Assembly: GCA_027382625.1 (NCBI GenBank)
Contig: JAJKFJ010020724.1
Span: 1 to 64,000, forward strand
From: Tetmemena sp. SeJ-2015
Taxonomy: Eukaryota > Ciliophora > Spirotrichea > Sporadotrichida > Oxytrichidae
Direction: 5' to 3'
DNA: 64,000 bases
Positions 13,501 through 25,500 of this stretch are shown one piece after another. Numbering within the stretch: the first letter of the stretch is position 1; each line of letters begins with the position of its first letter. Both the position numbers and the translations under genes were made by a program. The notes under the pieces were generated by a model that had not been told where the DNA came from, did no database searches, and saw only the letters and a program-made list of their open reading frames with translations.

Positions 13501-16500
13501 ATTGACCCCTTCATCAAGGAGTGCATGTTCATTGTGAAGGAAGTAGACGAGTTGGTGAAGAAGATGAAGGAGAACGTGAAGAAGATGCAGGACATGATGA
13601 CCAAGTGGGAGAAGTCGCTCTTCGACCGCAAGAACAAGCCCATGCTCCCCGACGACCTCGAGCAGACTCACCAGTCCATGGTCATGCCCAGACTCGAAGA
13701 CATCAGAAACAACGGTAAGGAGATCCACAGACTCATGAAGGACACTGCTGATAACATCAAGCCAGACAAGAAGTCACTTACCTGGTTGGCCTACGTGGAC
13801 TACGTCAACGGACTCGTTATCGAGGGTATCACCAAGGGTATCAATGGCTCCATGAACTTCATCTCCGACCAGATCAATATCCACTACAACAAGCACCACC
13901 AGCTTCCTCCTATGTTCGATATCAAGGTCGACCTCAGAGACAGAGAAGTCAAGTTAAAATTGAAGGAGATATGTAAAATGTGGCCTTTGATTTAGTTCGA
14001 CCCACCCATTGAGAGCACCCACAGACAGAACGGTATCAGAGACATCATCATGAAAATCGTGAACGATTTCATCTCGCTCGCCATTCAGATGCCACGTCTC
14101 GACACCAACAACGGAGACTATCTAGTCGAAATCAAGGATCAGTTTGAGCTGTTCGCCTCCATGCAGGTGATCAACAACCACCTGACTGAGATCGAGGAGG
14201 CCACTCACAACTTCATCTCCCAGTACAAGGAGCAGGAGTTCCTCTGGAAGGAGACCCTGCAGCAAAACTTCCAGACTTTCTTGGAGCAAGGAGAGGACAA
14301 GTACAAGGGCAGCAGCAAGAAGATCAATGCCGACGGCGAAGAAGAGGAGGACGAGTCATTCAAGTGGATGGCCGACAAGATCCTCTCAGGAGTCAAGACC
14401 CAGAGACCCAATCTGGATCTCTTCGACGAGAAGATCACCTACCTCACCAAGGTCAAGCACCAAATCTCTGAGATGAAGACCACCATCGATATCGGTTGGC
14501 TCAGAGTTATCATTGAATCGCAATAGCATTTCACTGACACCTCATCTTTTTATACTCTGGATAACTCAACTCCCCTGATCAGAGAGCTTCAAAAGACTGT
14601 GAGCGAGTGGATTGACTGTTACACATCTTTCCTCCTCCAGAACACCATCGTGGAGATCAACAACATCATGGGCTTCATCAACGAGGTCCAACATGGTATC
14701 AAGGTCATCCCCGAGGGCAACGAGACCAAGAAGGAGAAGGAGCTACTCATGCAAGTCATGACCCACCTCCGTGATGTCAAGATGATCAAGGACCGCACCT
14801 TCGAGGAGATCGAGCCTATGAAACAGACCATCATGCTCCTCAAGAAGCATCAAGTCAAGATGGACGAGGACTTCCTAGTTAAGCTCGAGAACTCCAAGAC
14901 CCAGCTCATCGAAGTCAGCGAGCGCGCTCTCGGCCCCGTCAAGGAAGCCATACTGCCCCTTCAGAACCAGGAAGCAGGCAACATCAAGAAGAAACTGAGC
15001 GACTTCGCCAAGAGAGTGCAAGAGTTCAGAGTCAAGTTCCAAGCTAACTGCCCCTACCACACTGAGGACTCCTCTGTTAACATTATCAACAATGCCTATG
15101 GAGTGATCACTCAGTTCTATGACGAGACTTGCGAAATGGAAGAGGAGGCCAAGTCCCTCAACAACTTGGAGACTCTCTTCGATCTCCAGAAATCTTCTTA
15201 CAAGCAGCTTAAGGATTGCAAGAACGAGTTGATCTCGCTCAAGTACATGTGGGATCTGATTTCCCTCATTGATCTGCAGTTCGAGGCCTGGAAGTCCACC
15301 CTTTGGGACAAGATCGACACAGACCAACTCATGCAGCTCATCAAGGACATGCAGACCAAGTAGACTAACCCCCAGGTCGCCCAGAACAAGGAGATCAAGA
15401 ACTGGAAAGCCTTCGTGGCCCTCAATGACAGAGTGAAGAACATGAACACCATCCTGCCCCTCATCTCCCAGCTCCACTCTAAGTTCATGCAGGAGCGCCA
15501 CTGGAAGAAGCTCATGAAGATCACTGGCAAGAGCATCAACTTCAACTCTCCTAACTTCTGCCTTGAAGACCTCATTAAGCTTCAACTCTACAACTACTCT
15601 GAGGAGGTTACTGAGCTGGTCGACGGCGCCCAGAAGGAGGCCAAGATCGAGACCAACCTCGCCAAGATCATCCGCATCTGGGATGAGCAGAAATTCGAGT
15701 TCAGAGACTACAAGGATACCCAGATCCTCGGCTCCCTGGACGAAATCGTTGAGTTCGTGGAGACCCACTCCATGGAGCTCATGGGCATGATGTCCTCCAA
15801 GGACGTGGAGGAGTTCAAGGAGAAGGTGCTCGAGTGGCAGAAGAAACTCAAGACCGTGGATGCTGTCATCCAGATTTGGGTTAAGGTCCAGAAGAACTGG
15901 TAGAGACTTGAACCAATCTCAAGAAAATGTAGAGTATGCTTGTGTTTGTTTATTATCTTCTTGGCATCAGAGGATATCAGATCACAGTTGCCAGACGACA
16001 CCAAGAGATTCGAGAAGATCGATATCGAATGGAAAGACATGATGAGAGAGGCCAGTGAGGAGCCATCAGTCATCATAGCTGCTACCTATGAGGGCAGAGA
16101 GGAACTCCTTAACACCTTCTTCTCTGAAATTGAACTTTGCGAGAAAGCCCTGAACGAATATCTTGAGCAGAAGAAAAAGATCTAAGACAAATGAGAATGT
16201 CTTATAGTATGTGCATATGTGTATGCTTGTATGTGTTTAGTAGTGTATGTGTGTTATTGATAAGATCTTCCCCAGATTCTATTTCGTGTCTAACCAGGCC
16301 TTGCTAGATATCCTCTCCAACGGTAACAACCCAGAAAAAGTAGACGAGTACCTTGGAGATTGCTTCGACGGCATGAAGGGACTTGACTTCGTTAAGGGCC
16401 CAGGCGAGCCAGTGCCAGCTAAGAAAGCCATCGGTATGTGGTCAAAGGAGAAGGAGTACGTTCCATTCTCCGACCCCTTCGTCTGCAACGGAGCAGTCGA

Positions 16501-19500
16501 GAACTATCTCTGCGACCTGGAGAGAAAGATGCAAGTGACCCTCAGAGACATCCTCGAAGTGGCCAAGGGCACTGCTGATCTATGGGAACTGGAGAAGAAG
16601 AGACACGAGTGGCTTGAAGACTACTGCGCTCAGATCTCCCTACTCGGAACTCAGATCATGTGGACTGAGGGAGTCACCAGAGCCTTCGATGAACTAGAAG
16701 GAGGAAGTGAAGGTGCCATGAAGGATTAAATAAATGTGAAGAGTGAATGAATTATATAGTTTATTACTTCATTTGGGAAAAAATCTTGATTAAAGTTAGA
16801 AAGATTTATAACTCAAAAAATATTCCAATAATCAAAAAATAATAAAATTACCAAATATAAAAATGATAAGATTAGTTTTTGAAAAGTGCTATTTCCAAAA
16901 ATACGAAAGTTGGTTTTGCTTTATATACGAGCAAGGTATTTGCAAATTGCTTATTCACTTTTAAAATAAATATTTTCTTTTATTTCCTTTTTTCAAGATG
17001 ACTTTGATAATATTCCTTCTTAATAAAATTACCTTTTGACTTATTAAATTAAATTTAAATTAGCATTTCAAATTCTCAACAATTTATCATACAAAACAAT
17101 TATTCCACCTCCTAATATTTGTTATGATGTGCACAGCAGAGATGTGGTAGACAACTTCTGCATGAAGAGAATCCAGGACTCTCAGTCCTTCGCCTGGCAA
17201 TCCCAACTCAAGTTCTACTGGGAGATGAAGCAAGGCTCCAAGGACGACAAGAAGACTTGCGTCGCCCGTATCTGCGATTGGACCACCTACTACAACTACG
17301 AATACGTCGGCAACTGCGGTCGTCTCGTCATCACCCCCCTCACTGATAGATGCTACATCACTCTTACCCAAGCTCTCAACTTGACTATGGGAGGTGCCCC
17401 TGCTGGCCCCGCCGGTACTGGAAAGACTGAGACCACCAAGGATCTCGGAAGAGCACTCGGACTCCAAGTCGTCGTCTTCAACTGCTCAGATCAAATGAAC
17501 TATCAATCCATGGCTCAAATCTTCATGGGACTGTCTCAGACTGGTTCCTGGGGATGCTTCGATGAGTTCAACCGTATCTCTATTGAAGTGTTGTCTGTGA
17601 TCTCCACCCAAGTCAAAACTGCGGCCTCAAAGGGAGAAGCACAACCCAGCCAAGAAAGTTTAGTTCCGGGGAGGGAACCCCTAGAATCACAGTCGGATTC
17701 TTCATCACCATGAACCCTGGTTACGCTGGCAGAACTGAGCTCCCAGAAAACCTTAAGGCTCTCTTCAGATCTTGCGCTATGGTCGTCCCTGATATCGTGC
17801 TCATTTGCGAAAACATGCTCATGTCTGAAGGTTTCACCTCAGCTAAGGATCTCTCCAAGAAGTTTATGACCCTCTACGATCTCGCCAAGTCACTCCTCTC
17901 CAAGCAGATGCATTATGATTGGGGTCTAAGAGCCGTCAAGTCCGTGCTCAGACAAGCCGGTAAACTCAAGCGTGCTGACCCTGACATTTCCGAGGATCCA
18001 ATTCTCATGAGAGCCCTTAGAGACTTCAACTGGCCCAAGATTGTCGTTGACGACAGAAGCATTTTCCTCGGTTTGATCAAGGATCTTTTCCCAGGAATCG
18101 AAGCTGAGCCAAAGCTTAACCCAGACCTCAACAGATCAGTGTCCAAGGTTGCAAAGGCAGCTGGACTCCAAGCTGAAGAAGGTTTCGTGCTAAAGTGTGT
18201 GCAACTTGCTGAAATCCTCGAAGTGCGTCACTGCTGCTTCATCATCGGTAACACTGGCTGCGGAAAGTCAGCTGTATGGAAGACCCTCGCTGCTGCCTTC
18301 AGCTCTCAAGGAAATGAAACCATCTATGATATCACTGACCCCAAGGCTGTGACATCAGACGAGCTGTTCGGATGCATGAACCCCAAGACCAAGGAATGGA
18401 AGGACGGAGTGCTCTCTGTCATGATGAGAGATCAGAACAAGAACAACGGCCCTTACAAGCTCTCTCAGTTCTACAAGTGGATTATTCTTGATGGAGATGT
18501 CGACCCCGAGTGGATCGAGTCACTCAACACTGTCATGGATGATAACAAGGTGCTCACCCTTGTGTCTCAAGAGCGTATTCCCCTCACCCCTGAGATGAGA
18601 CTGCTTCTTGAAGTCAGCAACCTCAGAAACGCCACCCCTGCTACTGTCTCAAGAGGAGGAGTGCTGTTCATCAACGACTCAGACGTCGGCTGGAAGCCAT
18701 ACTTCGAATCTTGGATGAGCAAGTTCAAGAAGAAGAACGACGAGTACGCCATCAATGTCTTCACTCTCTCCCTCGCTCAATACTTGAGCGACTCCTTCAT
18801 CGAGGATCAGAAGAGCAGAGAGAAGGTCGCCCCCACTTGCGACATGGCTCAGATCCAGACCCTCACTTGCATCATCGATGCTCTCTACAACGATCTCTAC
18901 TCCAGAAAGGACTACCACGACCAGATCAAGCAACTTAAGGAGAATGGCAAGGAAGACGACATCAAGCAGATCTATGAGGCCTTCTTCATCTTCGCCGTCA
19001 TGTGGTCCTTCGGTGCCTCACTCACAGAGGATAAGATCTCCTTCAACAACATGCTCAAGAGTGTCTCCAAGGTTAGATTCATCAAAGAATACTTGTTGTG
19101 CTATAATTCTCATTAGAGATTCCCTGAGCAAGGACAGTGCTTCGACTATTACTACGACCCCCTTCAATTAAACTGGGTTCACTGGATGACCAAGGTCAGA
19201 AAGTACGAGGCTGGAGACGGTCTCTTCAACAACATCGTCGTACCCACTGCTGAGACCACCCGCCAGAGATTCATCCTCGACATGCACGTCAAGGCCAAGA
19301 AGGGAGTGCTCTACGTGGGCTCTGCCGGTACTGGTAAGACCACCATCATCAAGGATTACTTCTCCACCCTCGACAAGGAGTTCGTCCTTAATGCCTCCAT
19401 CAACTTTAACTCTTACACCGACTCCAAGGCCCTCCAGGTTGTCATTGAGTCCAACGTGGACAAGAGAGCTGGTAAGACCTTCGGTCCCCCACCCAACAAG

Positions 19501-22500
19501 ACCCTGATCTACTTCATGGACGACTTGAACATGCCCTATGTGGACAAGTATGGAACTCAGTCTCCCATCTGTCTGATCAGACAAATCATCGACTACGGTA
19601 TCATCTATGATAGAGATCACTTGGAAGAGAAGAAATACCTGGTCGACTGCATGTTCACAGCTTGCATGAACCCCAAGTCTGGTTCCTTCTTCGTGGACAT
19701 CAGACTCTCCCGCCACTTCTCCCTCTTCTCTTGCCTCACAGCCGAGAAGGAAATCCTCCAGACTATCTATCACCAGATCCTGGACTCGCACATGTGCACC
19801 TTTGATCCTCAGTGTGCTCAACTCACTCCTAAGATCATCAATGCCACCATGGGAGTCTTCTTGGCCATCGCTACCTCCCCTCAGTTCATGCCCACTGCCA
19901 AGAAGTTCCATTACCAGTTCAACTTGAGAGACTTCTCCAAGATCGTGCAGAACATCATGCTCGCTCAACCCGCCCACTACAGAGGAAACGCCCTCGGCAT
20001 CGTCAGAATGTGGGTCCACGAGTGCTACAGAGTTAAAATATTATATTAATAATAAATTTATAGTAATTATTCTTTTTTAAGTATTCGACGACAGACTGAT
20101 CATGGAAGAGGACAGAGAGTCGTTCATGGGCTTCTTGAAGACAGCTCTCCGTGAGTTCGACTTCAAGGAAGACGCCATCCTTGAGAACCCCATCCTCTAC
20201 ACTTCTTTCGTCGCCGCCGCTGAAGGCCACGAGAAAGCCTACCTCCCCATCAAGGACATTGCCCACCTCAAGAATATAATAAAACATCATGAAATATTAT
20301 ATTTTTTATGAACGTGCTTGAGAACAAGCTTGCAGAGTACAACGAGAACGTGTCGACCATGAACTTGGTGCTGTTCGAGCAGGCCATGGAGCACATCTCC
20401 CGCATCTCCAGAATCATCGACCTGCCCGTCGGTAATGCTCTGCTCGTCGGAGTGGGTGGTTCCGGAAAACAGTCCCTCTCCAAGCTCTCCGCCTTCATCC
20501 TGGGCTACGACGTGGTGCGTATCGTCGTCACCACCTAATACAGCATGGCTGACCTCAAGTCCGACATCCAGGCCATGTACCAGAAGGCAGGAGTCACCGG
20601 AGCTTAACTCCTCTTCATCCTCACTGACTCCCAGATCACCAACGACAAGTTCCTCGTCTACGTGAACGATATCCTCTCCTCAGGTTGGATCCCTGAGCTC
20701 TTCCAGAAGGATGAACTCGATGGCATCCTTGGAAAGATCAGAGCTGAAGCCAAGAACGCTGGATACCTCGATACCCCAGATCAACTGTTCGATTTCTTCC
20801 TCGACAAGGCCAGAAAGAACCTTCACTTGGCTCTTTGCTTCTCCCCAGTCGGAGATGCCTTCAGATTCAGAGCTAGAAAGTTCCCTGGTATCATCAACTG
20901 TAATCAATTAGTGAGTTGAGTGATCATCAGTGTGCTATGAATGGCTTTTGGGTTTACTTCAATGGATTGGTTCCACGAATGGCCTCGTGAAGCCTTGATC
21001 GATGTGGCCACCCGTTTCTTGAACGAGGTCGAGTTCCCCTACGAGGAGCTGACTGACTTGATCGCCAACCACATGGCCGAGGTCCATCTCTCCATCGGAG
21101 ATGCCAACGTCGACTTCCTGAACATGGAGAGACGTTACAACTACACCACCCCCACCTCCTATCTTGAGCTGATCTCCTTCTACAAAATCTTACTCGACAA
21201 GAAGAGAGACAAGATCACAGACCAGATCACCAGACTTGAGATCGGTCTCCAGACCATGAAGAGCACCACCGAACAAGTCGAGGGCTTGCAGAAACTCCTC
21301 GAGATTAAGATGGTCGACGTAGAGAAGGAGAAGGAAAAGACCAACGAACTTATTGAGATCGTCGGAAGAGAGTACTCACTATAAATTGAAGCTTATTTCA
21401 TGAGTGCCTCAATTTTTGAGAGTCTCTTGACGCTGAGAGAGAACAAGAAATCGCCAGACAGCAGGAGGATGAAACTTCCAAGCTTGCTCAAAACGCTGAG
21501 AACGAAAAGGCTAAGGCCAACAAGGAGCTAGAGGAAGCAGTGCCTGCTATGAAGGCTGCCGAGGAAGCAGTCGCCTGCCTTGATAAGAAGTCAATTCAGG
21601 AGCTGAAGTCTTTGGCTAACCCACCCGCCCAAGTGTTCGACGTCTCCAAGGCTGTGCTGCTCCTGAAGGGAGAGAAGAAGAACTTCGCCTGGGCCAACGC
21701 TCAGAAGATGATGAACAACCCTCAGAAGTTCATTGAAGATATCCAGGCCTTCGATGGCTCCAACATCGACCAGTGGATTCTGGACTAGCTTGCCCCCATC
21801 ATCAAGTAGGAGCACTTCACCTTCGAAATCATGAAGGGTAAGTCACCCTTGCTCTTCCTTATTTCATGATCCTCTCTTGTAAACGATTGGGGTTATACTG
21901 CTGAAGCTGCAGAGGCAATCGCTAACGAGAAGAGAGCTGAGCTCGCAATCGTGCTCGAGAGAGTGAGAGTCATTAACGAGAAAGTCGATGCCTTGAAGCA
22001 AAAGCTGTTCGAGGCCGAAGAAGCAAAGAGAAGAGTGGAAGAGGAAGCCTAGAACCTCCAAGACCAGCTCAACTTGGCCAACAGACTTACTGGTGGTCTC
22101 GCTGATGAAAACAAGCGTTGGGGAGAGAATGTGCAGACCTACAAGCATGAGAGAATCACTATGATCGGAAACGCCCTTGTCTCTGCTGCTTTCGTTTTTT
22201 TTCTCCTAAATTGGACCCTTCTCATTCCCCTTCAGACAAAGACTCTGGAAGGACACTTGGATTCCCGACATCATCCAGAAGAAGATTCCCTTCACCGAGG
22301 GTGTAGATCCCCTTAAGGTGCTCGCCAACGATGCTGACCAAGCCAAGTGGAAGACTGAAGGTCTCCCCGCAGATAGAGTGTCTCTTGAGAACGCCTCAGT
22401 CATCGTGTCTTGCAAGAGATACCCCTTGATGATTGATCCCCAGCTCCAAGGACAGAAGTGGATCAGAGGACGTGAGGGCAACGAGCTCCAAGTCATTCAG

Positions 22501-25500
22501 CTCTCCCAGAAGGGTTGGTTGAAGAAGGTCGAAATGGCAGTCACCAACGGCTCCGTGCTCATGATTGAGTCCCTCGGCCAGGAGATCGACGCAGTGCTCG
22601 ACCCCCTCCTCTCCAGACAGTTCGTGAAGAAAGGTAAGATGTTCACTGTCAAACTCGGCTCTGAAGATGTGACTATCACCCACCTTCAAGCTCTATCTCC
22701 AGACTAAACTTTACAACCCTCACTACAAGCCTGAGACAGCTGCTCAGTGCACAATTATAGCTAGGAATATTTAATATATAGTCAAACTAAATCTAGTAAC
22801 TATTCATCTTAAGTCATTATTTGGTTTTATAATTCCAATTTTCCGTTTTCACATCTCTATATCAACTTCATTGTGACAGAGGGAGGTCTTGAGGACCAGC
22901 TGCTAGCTATGGTCGTGAGAGTCGAGAAGCCCGACCTCGAGCAGACCAAGGAAGAGCTCGTGAACAAGCAGAACGCCTTCCAGATCGAACTCGCCAGACT
23001 CGAAGACGAGCTCCTTAAGAACTTGTCCGACGCAGACCCCGCCACCATTCTCCAGAACAAGGACCTGATTGAGTCCCTTGAGGTCACCAAGAAGACCTCC
23101 AACGACATCCAGAGACAGCAGGGCGAAGCCAAGGAGACTGAGATCAAGATCAACTTCCTGAGAGAAGTCTACAGAAGAGTCGCCTCCGAGGGAGCCATGC
23201 TCTACTTCTTGCTCATTCAACTGTGCGTCGTGGACCACATGTATCAGTACTCACTCGAGTCCTTCGTCACCTTCTTCTTCAAGGCCATTGAAAAGACCGA
23301 ACAGTTCATTAATAATGAAGTCCAATGTAAGATAGTGTATTTTTGTGGATAGTTTGACGAGGAGGAGCCAAGAGTGCTCGCATTGAGAGAGATGATCAGA
23401 ATGACCATCTTCCAGTGGGTGTCAAGAGGTCTCTTTGAAAAGCACAAGCAGATCTTCTTGTCACAGCTCACCTTCAGACTCATGCAAAAGGGAATCATTG
23501 AGGTGCAGTACTCCCTCTAAGAGATGAGCTTCTTGCTCAGGTGCCCCACCAAGACTGACACCGTCAACCCACTTAAGGAGTGGCTACCAGATCTCGCCTG
23601 GTACTCAGTCCAGAGACTCATTACCTAATATCGTATTTAAATGGTATCACTCATTGAAATTGAAGGATTCGAACAGTTCTCACAGAACTTAGAGAAGGAA
23701 GCCCCAGGAAGATTCAAGGATTGGTACAATGAGCTACAACCTGAAAACGAGAAACTTCCTCTTGACTGGAAGAAACTCGAGCAGATGGCTTTCCAAAAGC
23801 TGTTGGTTATCAGATGCCTCAGACCTGACAGAATCACCACTGCCCTTGATAACTTCATTATATCTAATGCCTTATAATCGATTTCTTGTTCATTCGCAGA
23901 ACCCTCACCAATGGAAATGACTACGTCGATTGCGACTCCACTAGTTCATTCTTCCAAGTGTTGGTATCCTCATACACTGACTCAACCCCCACCACTCCCA
24001 TCTTCTTCATCTTATCACCAGGAGCTAACCCCGTCAAGGATGTCGAGCAACTTTGCAGAAAGAACGGAGTTGACCCCAACAAGTAAACTCACAAGCAAGC
24101 AGTCAAATAGATGTATCTCATTTATCTTCGTACTTAAGTTTTACCTACACACTGTCGCCTTGGGTCAAGGTCAAGATATCGTAGCCATGAACAAGCTCGA
24201 AATCGGTCACAAGGAAGGTCATTGGGTCATGCTTCAGAACATCCATCTGATGCCCAGATTCCTCATAGAACTCGAAAAGAAGATGGATATCTATGCCGTT
24301 GAGGGCTCTCACCAGAACTTCAGACTCTTCCTCTCATCTGATCCCTCCAACGAGATCCCCATCGGTCTCCTTGAGAGATCTATCAAGCTCACCAACGAGC
24401 CTCCTCAAGGCTTGAAGCAGAACATGAAGAGAGCTTTCACCTTCTTCTCTAAGGAAGATATTGAAGATAAGGATCCTAAGATCAAGACCATCCTCTTCGC
24501 TCTCTGCTACTTCCATTCAGTCATGATCGAGAGAAGAAAGTTCGGTCCTAAGGGATGGAACATGCATTACCCCTTCAACATGGGAGATCTTAGAGACTCA
24601 GCTATTGTGCTCCAGAACTATATGGAACAGAACGCAGCCAGTGGAAAGATTCCTTGGGATGATCTCAGATACATCTTCGGAGAAATCATGTACGGTGGTC
24701 ACATCGTCGACGACTGGGACAGAAGATTCTGTAGCGCTTACCTCGAGAACCTCATGCAGGACTCTCTCCTCGACGAGGCCGAGCTTTCCCCTTCATTGAG
24801 GGCAAGAACATCACCTTCAAATGTCCCCAGCCCCTCGGCTACGAAAAGTACATCGAGTACCTCGAAACTGAGTGCCCAGGTGAGACTCCTCTCGCCTTCG
24901 GTATGCATCCCAACGCTGAAATCGATTTCAGAACTAACCAGTGCGTTGTACTCTTCCGTATCCTAGTCGAGCTGCAGCCAAAGGACTCCGGTTCCTCAGA
25001 AGGCGGCGGTGGTGGCGGCAAACAAGAGAAGATCCAGGAGTTCATGCACAGAGTCAACGATGAAGTGCAATTGGATCAGAACAAGCTGAACATCGAAGAC
25101 ATCGCCTCCAAGATGACAGATGATAGAGGCCCTTACCAGAACGTGTTCCTCCAGGAGTGTGAGGTCATGAACACCCTCATCAACGAAATCCTCAGGTCCC
25201 TGCAGGAAATCGAACTCTCCTTCAAGGGAGAGCTGACTATGACCGAGAAGATGGAGCAGCTCATGGACGCTATCTTCCTCGACAAGGTCCCAGCCACCTG
25301 GTCCAAGCTTGCCTTCCCCAGCACCAGAGGTCTCGGCTCTTGGTTGGACAACCTCAAGCACAGACTTGACCAGTTGAACCTCTGGAAGGAGGACCCCACT
25401 CGCGTGCCCACAGTCATCTTCCTTAATCGTCTGTTCAACCCTCAGTCCTTCTTGACCGCCATCAAGCAAGTCTACGCCAGAGACAGACAGCAAGAGCTTA

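Noticed and set aside
14875..15768. Long 297-codon minus-strand open frame
   Set aside because: It is antisense to conserved dynein tail coding, with Leu/Val/Glu-rich composition typical of a shadow frame.
19168..20019. Long 283-codon minus-strand open frame
   Set aside because: It is antisense to dynein AAA3 coding with its intact P-loop; no independent evidence of expression or homology.
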